A DNA stretch of 64,000 nt from Salinicola acroporae (GTDB lineage Bacteria; Pseudomonadota; Gammaproteobacteria; Pseudomonadales; Halomonadaceae), in assembly GCF_003206615.1 (NCBI RefSeq), contig NZ_PZJW01000004.1:419083-483082 (forward strand). The letters are read 5' to 3'. Of this stretch, positions 1 to 6,785 are shown in pieces. The notes under the pieces are model-generated. The model ran no database searches. It saw nothing but the letters and a program-made list of their open reading frames with translations, and had not been told where the DNA came from. How positions within the stretch are numbered: position 1 is the first letter of the stretch; every line of letters starts with the position of its first letter. The position numbers and the translations under genes were made by a program.

Positions 1-172
1 AATCGAAGAGTGAAGACCTCCCGGGCGCTATCCAGAATCAGCTCCTGAGTCATGAATCGAGGGGCGAAGAGAAGCCTTATGGAGAAGTGAGGAGGTAGAG
101 GCGGCTGACGGTGGAGTGGTGATGTGAGTCGTCTAGACTCTGGGCACACGAATGTCGATGGAGGCTTTGGCT
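1..172. other. Left-edge non-coding stretch
   Basis: I see no gene here. The stretch precedes a tiny lipoprotein reading frame and is purine-rich on the plus strand. It may hold that gene's promoter, but I cannot point to convincing -35 and -10 boxes. Confidence 0.4.
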
Positions 173-289
173 ATGCCCTTGGCAAAGCAGGTGATTTGGG
201 TGGTGATTGTCATTGCTGGGATTTTGGTGCTCGGCGGCTGCTCGCCAATTCCCGACGCGCCAGGGCCGATCGGAATACCGGGTATCTGA
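173..289 (+). CDS. Tiny putative lipoprotein (38 aa)
   Basis: A 38-residue frame begins with a basic residue (Lys5), then a strongly hydrophobic stretch (residues 7-20, VIWVVIVIAGILVL) and a textbook lipobox LGGC with Cys23. The mature peptide would be only about 16 residues, rich in Pro, Gly and Ile (SPIPDAPGPIGIPGI). The start at 173 is chosen because GGAGG lies at 160-164 with an 8-base spacer; in-frame ATGs at 152 and 158 are less well placed. The size and layout recall entericidin-type small lipoproteins of Gammaproteobacteria, but I do not recognise the family. The gene points toward the convergent HAD phosphatase gene and ends 16 bases before that gene's stop. Confidence 0.55.
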   Translation: MPLAKQVIWVVIVIAGILVLGGCSPIPDAPGPIGIPGI

Positions 290-304
290 CACTACCCGAC
301 AACC

Positions 305-916
305 TCAGTCGCCCCCGGCAATCCGCCGCGCCAGCGCTTGGCAATCACTGAAGCGACAGTCGACATCGGTCATGTCCGGCAGTGGCGGCACGTTGACCAG
401 CACCGTGCGTGTGCCCGCGGCGCGCCCGCACGCCATGTCCAGGTGGCTGTCGCCGACCATGACGACATGCATTGGTGCGACCTGCCATTTGCCGATGAAG
501 TGATCGAGCCCGCCGGGGTGCGGCTTGGGTGGGGCTTCGTTGCGGCCGAGCACGTCATCATCTTTGAAGCAGGTGTCGAGCCCGATCGCGGCCAGCGTGA
601 GGTGAGCGAGTTCCTTGGCGTTGCGAGTCAGGATGCCCAGCCGGCAGCCACGCCGATGCAATGCGAGCACCAGCTCGACGGCCCCGGTCGCCGCCGTCGA
701 GCGTAGCGCCAGTTCGCGCTCGTGTTCCAGCAGCCAGGCGTGCTTGGCCTCGCGCTCGGCCTTCGGCAGCGTTGCCAGGTGGTGGAGAATATCCGCCGAT
801 GGGGGAATCTCCAGTTCGCGACGTATCGCCGGGAAGTCATGCACGCCGACGGTGAGCGTGCCGTCCATGTCGAAGACCCAGTGGGTGAGGGTGGCTAGCG
901 TATGGAGATTACTCAT
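305..916 (-). CDS. HAD-family phosphatase
   Basis: A 203-residue cytoplasmic hydrolase of the haloacid dehalogenase superfamily. Motif I is FDMDGTLT near the N-terminus (nucleophile Asp plus acid/base Asp), motif II is in GILTRNAKE, and the motif III/IV region is VMVGDSHLD near residue 155. The cap is a small helical insert, as in phosphoglycolate phosphatase and GmhB-like enzymes; the substrate cannot be told from sequence. The start codon overlaps the end of the upstream restriction-subunit gene by 8 bases, so it is the last gene of the mod-res operon and is probably translationally coupled. Whether the phosphatase takes part in restriction or is simply co-transcribed is unknown. Confidence 0.85.
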   Translation of the reverse strand: MSNLHTLATLTHWVFDMDGTLTVGVHDFPAIRRELEIPPSADILHHLATLPKAEREAKHAWLLEHERELALRSTAATGAVELVLALHRRGCRLGILTRNAKELAHLTLAAIGLDTCFKDDDVLGRNEAPPKPHPGGLDHFIGKWQVAPMHVVMVGDSHLDMACGRAAGTRTVLVNVPPLPDMTDVDCRFSDCQALARRIAGGD

Positions 917-3425
917 AGCGCATGGGGCTCACATCGAAGGTGGCTACTTCTTCCAATCTGCCATGGCTCTCGCGCAGGAACTGATAATCGCTGGCACCTC
1001 GTTGGCGGCCGACCATGACAACTCTTCCATAGTCGACGTGTACGGCTTTGGCCTTCTCTGGCTCCTTGCCGGCTCCCCAGAGATGTGCGCCTTTCACTTC
1101 CAGTAGCGCGACATGGTCTGGGGTTTCTCGGCCCTCGATGGCAACGACGAAATCGGGAAAGAAGCCCTCGCCTTCGTCCCAGCGATAAAGTCCCAAGGCG
1201 TCCGGCCTGTTGGGGCCTGACGGGTTGCGATGCCACCACCGAACTTTTTCATTTTGATCCAGCATTCGCGCAACACGTCGCTCATCCTCGTTCATGCCGG
1301 CCGGGAAGACACCGTAAGCGTTGCGTTCGGCGGGTTCGAGTGGCGCATCGCTGACAATTTCGCCGGGCAGGTTGAAAGCGGTATCGCGCACTTGCTCGAG
1401 CCGGGCGCGGCGATAAGCCTCGCGCAGCAAGCGCGGATGGCTGATCAAGACGCGATCGAGTGCCTGCTCCCGTTCTTCGTCATCCTCGGGCGGGATCGCG
1501 CCGGAATCTTCGATAGCTTGCTGGAAGCGCTCGAGGAGACGTTCGCGAATCTCTCGTTCATTGATGGCGTCGAGACGAAGCACGACCTGGCGCGCCTTTG
1601 CGGCGATGGCGGCCACCGAGAGTTCCGCCCAGACATCGCTACCATCCTCGGCAATATGATCGCCGTTCTTGAACATGCCGATTTCGTTACGTCGCACCGA
1701 GGCGCGCGCTCGCGAGCGGCTGGCGAGTACTTCGGGGCTGAAATCGACGTGATCGACCAGCCGTGCCTCGAGATCGCTAGGTGCCGGCGGCAGCGATTCG
1801 CCGTGAAGTGTCTGCGGCACAGCTTCTCGCCGGGAGTAGTGATGACCTGTCGCGCCGAGCGTCAATGCCAGGCTGGATACGCTGGTTTGCGAGGGATTGC
1901 CATCCTCTTGTGCTGCGAGGGGGGTTGAATCATGGGCGGTTTCAGCCGCGGTCAAGGCCGCATTGCCGAACGGGAGCGCTGCCTGATGCGAGGTCATCAC
2001 ATTGGCAGGAACGGGCTGAGACTGGCCATCCATCTCTTCACGGATCACGTCGCCGCCAGCGTTCATCACCAACGTGAAGGACTCACCACTTTGGGCGAGC
2101 TGGACGCTCTGCTGCGTACCGCTATAGGTGATCGCTGTGGTGGTACCGATCTCCGGAGCTCGCGTCTGCAGACTATTGATCTGTTCGCCCGCGCTCAGGA
2201 GTCCTTCCTGAGACTCGGCGTTGGCAAGAAAGACGTAGCCGTGCTGAAGCGCGGCCGGCAGGTCGCTACGATGCTGGAGTGAAGCCGGTACCCGCATTAG
2301 CCGACCGACCACCTGGACGCCGAATGACGGGTCGCGCGCGCCGCGCAGGGCCGCCAATGTGAAAGCGCGCGGGGCATCGAAGCCAAGCGCTACCGCCATC
2401 TTGAAGATCAGTACCTCGACGGTCGGGTCATGTGCCAGTGCGATCAGATCGTCATCCGGTTCGTCACTGGTGTGGACGCGTACCGCCTCTTCGGTAAAGC
2501 CGAGTTGGGTGATCAAGTAATCGCGTGCCTCTTCTTGCGCTTTCTTGCCGTTGGGTACCTGTACCAGCATCAGCGGCGTCAAGTGGCTGTCGTTCTCCTT
2601 CAGCAGGGTCTGAATCTGCCGGTGCGTCGCGCTGCTTTCGCGCAATGCCAAGTGCTCGAAGTCGATCAGTTGTTGAGTGTCGTCGCTTTTGGCGAGAAAG
2701 CGCACGATACGCACGCCACGCTTCAATAGCCCCGCGTTGACGGCATCCACACGAGAGACCGAGGCCCAGTCCGCTTCCTGCCCGAGTCGATAGCCGGTGG
2801 CGCGCTCGAAGGGGGCGATATCGGTGTCTCGCGGCGTTGCCGTCATCAGTAGCGCATAGTCCGGCTTGAGCACATCGCGAAAGAAGCTCTGCGCCTGGCG
2901 TGCCCGCTGAAAACCATGATGCGCTTCATCGACGACACAGCCGATGCGAATACCCTGTGCCCGCGCCTGTTCGATCAGCGCATCGATCGAGAGGCCGAGA
3001 TCGCTGTTGGTACGTGCACGGCGGCCGGTGGCGTTGCTGGTTGCCACCGCGCTCCAAGTGGTCACGAAGACACCGGAGTGCGCGGCCAGATCCGTGCGTC
3101 GGTCCGAGACAAGGTCAAGCACGCGCAGATTGGGCGCCTGAGACTGGAGCGTCCTGCGGGCTTGCTCGACCAGACCGGAAAAGGGGGCGAACCAGAACCA
3201 CAGTACCGGCTCTTCATCGGAAAAGCGCGCCACGGTTTCGATCGCCATGGCGGTCTTGCCAGCGCCGGTGGGTGCCTGAAGCACCACGGCGGCATCCTGC
3301 TCGCGCACCAGCTTCCAGTCGGCCTCGGTGGCGTTGCTCAAGTGGCGGTAGTGCTCGGCGAGCTGCGTGAAGCGAGCGAGCAGGCCGTCGGTGATCGTCT
3401 GCTGAAAGGTCTTGAGAACGAGCAT
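909..3425 (-). CDS. Type III-like restriction subunit: DEAH helicase with C-terminal nuclease
   Basis: An 838-residue superfamily 2 helicase. Walker A is APTGAGKT at residues 51-58, the DEAH box at 166-169, motif III TATP at 195-198 and motif VI QVVGRLMRVP at 371-380. Near the C-terminus PDF (757-759) followed by LLEVKG (774-779) fits a PD-(D/E)xK nuclease core. The start at 3425 is used because its ATG overlaps the stop of the methyltransferase gene by one base (TAATG); a longer upstream frame would run through the methyltransferase in another reading frame and is rejected. Res subunits of Type III systems translocate on DNA and cut only when complexed with Mod. Between the helicase and nuclease lies a long divergent central region (roughly 400-700) that I cannot assign. 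Confidence 0.85.
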   Translation of the reverse strand: MLVLKTFQQTITDGLLARFTQLAEHYRHLSNATEADWKLVREQDAAVVLQAPTGAGKTAMAIETVARFSDEEPVLWFWFAPFSGLVEQARRTLQSQAPNLRVLDLVSDRRTDLAAHSGVFVTTWSAVATSNATGRRARTNSDLGLSIDALIEQARAQGIRIGCVVDEAHHGFQRARQAQSFFRDVLKPDYALLMTATPRDTDIAPFERATGYRLGQEADWASVSRVDAVNAGLLKRGVRIVRFLAKSDDTQQLIDFEHLALRESSATHRQIQTLLKENDSHLTPLMLVQVPNGKKAQEEARDYLITQLGFTEEAVRVHTSDEPDDDLIALAHDPTVEVLIFKMAVALGFDAPRAFTLAALRGARDPSFGVQVVGRLMRVPASLQHRSDLPAALQHGYVFLANAESQEGLLSAGEQINSLQTRAPEIGTTTAITYSGTQQSVQLAQSGESFTLVMNAGGDVIREEMDGQSQPVPANVMTSHQAALPFGNAALTAAETAHDSTPLAAQEDGNPSQTSVSSLALTLGATGHHYSRREAVPQTLHGESLPPAPSDLEARLVDHVDFSPEVLASRSRARASVRRNEIGMFKNGDHIAEDGSDVWAELSVAAIAAKARQVVLRLDAINEREIRERLLERFQQAIEDSGAIPPEDDEEREQALDRVLISHPRLLREAYRRARLEQVRDTAFNLPGEIVSDAPLEPAERNAYGVFPAGMNEDERRVARMLDQNEKVRWWHRNPSGPNRPDALGLYRWDEGEGFFPDFVVAIEGRETPDHVALLEVKGAHLWGAGKEPEKAKAVHVDYGRVVMVGRQRGASDYQFLRESHGRLEEVATFDVSPMRYE

Positions 3426-5059
3426 TACCGCTTCCTTCCGGGTCGGACGCTGAATCGCGCTTGCAGCGCATCGGGAATACGGACGAAATCGAGCTGTGGC
3501 GCCAGCGCGGCGAAGCGCTCCGGTGACCAGCTGTAAAGCCGACCGCTGAGTGGCTGATGGCGTGCCAGCCAGTCGGAAAGACGCTGGACGCTCCCCTCGC
3601 TCTGATCGGCCAGATAACCCAGCCAACCCCCGGCGGTCTCGACGGCTTGAAATCCCTGACCCTGCCAGCGCTCGAGCGGGTGATCATGCAGCATCTGCAA
3701 CGCATGCCACACTTCGTCGTGGGCGATCTTCGTGGGCAGACGGTGCAGGGGAATCTGGCGGGCGCGCAGGTAGGCGAAATTGCCACCCAGCCCGGCGATG
3801 GCAGTGCCCTTGGCGTTGGTATAGCCACCCATCACACGGCGCACGCGTTCGGCGCAGACATCGCGGCAGAGATTCTTGTCTGGCGCGTCCTCGGTCGCTT
3901 CGGTGTTACTGACCAGAATGAAGCGACGATTGCCGTTATCCTCGGCGTTTAGTTTGGCAACCGCCTGGGCCAACGTGCCGGAGCCGGCGAAGAAATCGAG
4001 TACGGTATCGCCGGGGCGCGTGGCAATGCGCAAAATCCGCTCGATCAGGCGAACCGGCTTGGGGGTATCGAAGATCGTCTGGGTGCCGAAGATCGACTGG
4101 ATCTCCTTACGGGCTTCGTCGGTGTGGCCCACTTCATCGTGAGGCCACCAGGTCCAGGGCGTCAGGCCTTCGACTTCGGACAGATAGCGGACGATACGTG
4201 GAACGCCATCTCCATCCTTACCGAAGTAGATGCGATCAGCCTCTCGTAATTTCAGGTACTCCGCCTCGACGGTCGACCAGCAGCGCCCTTCGGGCGGCAG
4301 GTGGCGGGTGCCGTTGGGTGCGACGATCTCGTACATCTGATTGGGACGATAGCCTTGAGCAGTCATGGAAATTGATTGCCATGGTCCGTTCGGATCGTTG
4401 TTTGGGTTTCTGTAAGAACTGGCTTGTTTGGCTTCCAGAGGAATACGCCCTCGACTCTCCTTGAAGCGCGCCGGGTCCGTTGCGTAGACCAACAGGTACT
4501 CATGAGCATCGCCGATAGCGCCACGATTTTCCCGCGAGTAGCGCTTTTGCCAGACGCAGGTGGCGACATGTTTTTCCTGACCAAAAATCCGGTCCATCAG
4601 CATGCCGAGCCGAAAGATCTCGTTATCGTCGATACTGACGAAGATCACGCCATCGTCCGCCAGCAATTCGCGCGCCAACAGCAGGCGACGGTACATGAAC
4701 TCGAGCCATAGCGAGTGCCGGAAGCGGTGCGTCTTGTCGATAAAGCGGTCGTTGTAGACGAAGTCTTTGTTGCCGGTGTTGTAGGGCGGGTCGATATAGA
4801 TGCAGCGGATGCGCCCGGCATGCGTCATGCGCAGGGCGCGCAGGGCGTCGTAGTTGTCACCCTCGATGATCAGGTTGTCCCATGGGCCCTCGCCGTGGGA
4901 AAGCGCGGGGTCGAGCGTCAGGCCGACGAAATCGTCGTTGATGGCGTTGTCGGCGTCGATCTCGTCGCGCTCCCACACCAGGCCGAGCTGGCGTTCGCGG
5001 TCGCGCTTTTCGAGTAGCCGGACGAGCGTTTCCCGGTCCAGACCTTCATATTGGCTCAT
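3425..5059 (-). CDS. Type III-like DNA methyltransferase (Mod), beta class
   Basis: A 544-residue amino-methyltransferase. The catalytic motif IV DPPYNTG (90-96) precedes the SAM-binding motif I FFAGSGT (356-362), the order of beta-class adenine methyltransferases such as Type III Mod subunits. The stretch between them (about 150-330) should contain the target-recognition domain. It probably makes N6-methyladenine at an unknown recognition site, protecting the DNA from the Res product of the next gene, whose start overlaps this stop by one base. AGGGA lies about 4 bases before the start. I see no simple-sequence repeat inside the gene of the kind that makes some mod genes phase variable. Confidence 0.88.
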   Translation of the reverse strand: MSQYEGLDRETLVRLLEKRDRERQLGLVWERDEIDADNAINDDFVGLTLDPALSHGEGPWDNLIIEGDNYDALRALRMTHAGRIRCIYIDPPYNTGNKDFVYNDRFIDKTHRFRHSLWLEFMYRRLLLARELLADDGVIFVSIDDNEIFRLGMLMDRIFGQEKHVATCVWQKRYSRENRGAIGDAHEYLLVYATDPARFKESRGRIPLEAKQASSYRNPNNDPNGPWQSISMTAQGYRPNQMYEIVAPNGTRHLPPEGRCWSTVEAEYLKLREADRIYFGKDGDGVPRIVRYLSEVEGLTPWTWWPHDEVGHTDEARKEIQSIFGTQTIFDTPKPVRLIERILRIATRPGDTVLDFFAGSGTLAQAVAKLNAEDNGNRRFILVSNTEATEDAPDKNLCRDVCAERVRRVMGGYTNAKGTAIAGLGGNFAYLRARQIPLHRLPTKIAHDEVWHALQMLHDHPLERWQGQGFQAVETAGGWLGYLADQSEGSVQRLSDWLARHQPLSGRLYSWSPERFAALAPQLDFVRIPDALQARFSVRPGRKR

Positions 5060-5196
5060 GCGTTCCCTGTGCGTTTCGTCAGTTCGCTACGATGCAGCGA
5101 TGGCTGTGTGTCGACGAGCTGCAGCCCGCCCGATTCCAGCGTCGAAAACCCTGCATCATACCGGGCAATCGCCCCGCACGTCTTCGACCCTGGTGC

Positions 5197-5219
5197 TATC
5201 ATTGAAATCAATGCTGATA
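5197..5219 (+). promoter_or_regulatory. Palindromic operator of the toxin-antitoxin operon
   Basis: CATTGA and TCAATG (5200-5213) are perfect inverted repeats around AA. They are nested in outer arms TATCA and TGATA, with one extra C on the right side. The site lies just before the antitoxin ribosome binding site. FitA and VapB antitoxins repress their own operons from such palindromes, so autoregulation is inferred. Confidence 0.6.
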
Positions 5220-5233
5220 CAGGAGCAAAGTCA

Positions 5234-5473
5234 ATGGCATCGATCACCATCCGCAATTTGGATGAACCATTGAAAACCCGGCTGCGTCTGCAGGCCGCGA
5301 GCCACGGCCACTCAATGGAAGAGGAGGTGCGGGTGATCCTGCGAGGTGCCTTATCACCGCCGCAGACCGGACTCGGCAGCCGGATCAAGGCACGCTTCGC
5401 CGAATCCGGCGGCGTCGATCTGGAACTGCCCGTGCGTGAGGACTCGCCGCGAGATCCAGGGCTCGAGACATGA
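5234..5473 (+). CDS. FitA/VapB-type antitoxin (ribbon-helix-helix)
   Basis: A 79-residue protein whose N-terminus (ASITIRNLDEPLKTRLRLQA) is a classic ribbon-helix-helix strand and helix, continuing with GHSMEEEVRVIL. The C-terminal 35 residues are acidic and proline-containing, as expected for the tail that wraps the toxin. The start at 5234 has AGGAG at 5221-5225 with an 8-base spacer; a longer upstream frame lacks similarity to the family. The stop overlaps the toxin start (ATGA). Function inferred from the family: binds DNA at the palindrome upstream and neutralises the PIN nuclease encoded next. Confidence 0.88.
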   Translation: MASITIRNLDEPLKTRLRLQAASHGHSMEEEVRVILRGALSPPQTGLGSRIKARFAESGGVDLELPVREDSPRDPGLET

Positions 5474-5889
5474 TCGTACTGGATACCAACGTGCTATCGG
5501 AGCTGATGCGCCCGGCACCCAACGCTCGGGTCATCGATTGGCTGGATCGGCAGACCGCGACACAGGTCGCGGTCACGTCGATCACGGTGGCGGAGATTCT
5601 TTACGGCATCGAACGTCTGCCGGGCGGCCGTCGAAAGCGGGATTTTGCCACCCTGGCAGCCGCCATGTTCGACGAGGAGTTTGCCGGGCGCATTTTGCCC
5701 TTCGATGCTGAGGCTGCCGTGCATTACGCCGAGCGAGTGGCAACAGCCGAGGCTGCAGGTCGCAAGGCACAGATGGCCGATGCGCAGACTGCCGCCATCT
5801 GTATCGCCCACACGGCAACGCTGGCGACGCGTAATCTCAAGGATTTCCAGTCCATGGGGGTCACTCTCATCAACCCTTGGGATAACTGA
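5470..5889 (+). CDS. FitB/VapC-type PIN-domain toxin ribonuclease
   Basis: A 139-residue PIN-domain protein. Acidic residues expected in the metal site are visible: Asp5 (MIVLDTNVLSEL), Glu in VAEILYGIERL near residue 42, Asp in MADAQTAAI near residue 104 and Asp in TRNLKDF near the C-terminus. VapC/FitB toxins are Mg-dependent endoribonucleases whose RNA targets differ from one to another; the target here is unknown. It overlaps the antitoxin gene by 4 bases, the standard order (antitoxin then toxin). The module sits directly beside the restriction-modification operon, in divergent orientation. Confidence 0.9.
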   Translation: MIVLDTNVLSELMRPAPNARVIDWLDRQTATQVAVTSITVAEILYGIERLPGGRRKRDFATLAAAMFDEEFAGRILPFDAEAAVHYAERVATAEAAGRKAQMADAQTAAICIAHTATLATRNLKDFQSMGVTLINPWDN

Positions 5890-5895
5890 CCCACG

Positions 5896-6771
5896 TCACG
5901 GTGTATAGCCCGCCTCGAACACCTCGCGCATCACGCGCGGCACGATCTTGAAGGGCACGGTCTCGTGATCGACGCCGGGCACCAGGGCGTAGCTCGAACG
6001 CATGCCAAGGGAGGAGAGCGGCGCGAGACGCTCGGCCATCGCTTGCGCCTCCTGACTCTCCTGCGGCGTATCGCCTTCGGCCACGATCAGTGCCAGGCTC
6101 GGCGGATTCTTGAGTGGCTTTGCCTTGAGCGCTTCGGCAAAGCCCGGCTCCAGCGGTAGCAGATAGTGACTGTCCCACCATAGGGTCGGGCTTGCCGCGA
6201 CCACGTGGGCGAAAAGTGCCGGGCGCTTGAACAGCGCGTAGATCGCGAACATGCCGCCGAAGGAGTGGCCGAACAGACTCTGCTGGCGCGGATTGACCGG
6301 TAGCTCGGCCTCGACCCTGGGCATCAGGCGTTTCTCGATGAAGTCGAGAAACTCGTCCTGACCGCCCTGGGGCGGTTCGTCATGTTCGGGTGGCGCCGGC
6401 GGCGAGAAGTCGTAGGAGCGGCGCAGCCAGTTGAGCGCATCGGCCCCGGGATAGCCGATGCCGACGATGATCGTGTCGCGGTAGCGCTCGACCGTGTCTC
6501 GTGCAGCGTGAAAGGCGGGAAAGTAGCCGTTACCGTCGAGCACGTAGAGCACCGGGAAGCCGCTCTTGGTCGGTTCGCCGTCGGGCAGGCTGATCATGAT
6601 GCGGTACGCTTCGCCTGCGGCGTTATGCATCTGCCACTGACGAGTGTGGTCGAGCGCGACCGATGCCGTCTCGTCGGCAAGTGCCGAGGCTGCGCTGGTC
6701 GAGATCGGTGCACCGAGAAGGCCCAGCACACCGAGCACTGCCAGTCCGCGCATGAGGGAATGCAATGGCAC
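5896..6771 (-). CDS. Secreted alpha/beta-hydrolase, siderophore-esterase-like
   Basis: A 291-residue esterase of the esterase-D/IroE-like family with an N-terminal signal peptide (about residues 1-27, cut near STSAASA). The nucleophile is Ser170 in GHSFGG; a late His in GVDHET (near 271) fits the catalytic triad, and YVLDGNGYF near 76-84 fits the usual oxyanion region. It follows the TonB-dependent siderophore receptor gene by 14 bases on the same strand. IroE and Fes-type esterases hydrolyse tri-catecholate siderophores to release iron, so a role in opening an imported siderophore in the periplasm is likely; a general acyl esterase cannot be excluded. Confidence 0.8.
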   Translation of the reverse strand: MPLHSLMRGLAVLGVLGLLGAPISTSAASALADETASVALDHTRQWQMHNAAGEAYRIMISLPDGEPTKSGFPVLYVLDGNGYFPAFHAARDTVERYRDTIIVGIGYPGADALNWLRRSYDFSPPAPPEHDEPPQGGQDEFLDFIEKRLMPRVEAELPVNPRQQSLFGHSFGGMFAIYALFKRPALFAHVVAASPTLWWDSHYLLPLEPGFAEALKAKPLKNPPSLALIVAEGDTPQESQEAQAMAERLAPLSSLGMRSSYALVPGVDHETVPFKIVPRVMREVFEAGYTP

Positions 6772-6785
6772 GACGTTCTCCTCGC

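Noticed and set aside
3426-3626. N-terminal extension of the restriction subunit frame upstream of 3425
   Set aside because: It runs through the end of the methyltransferase gene in another frame; the ATG at 3425 overlaps the Mod stop by one base and gives a natural helicase N-terminus.
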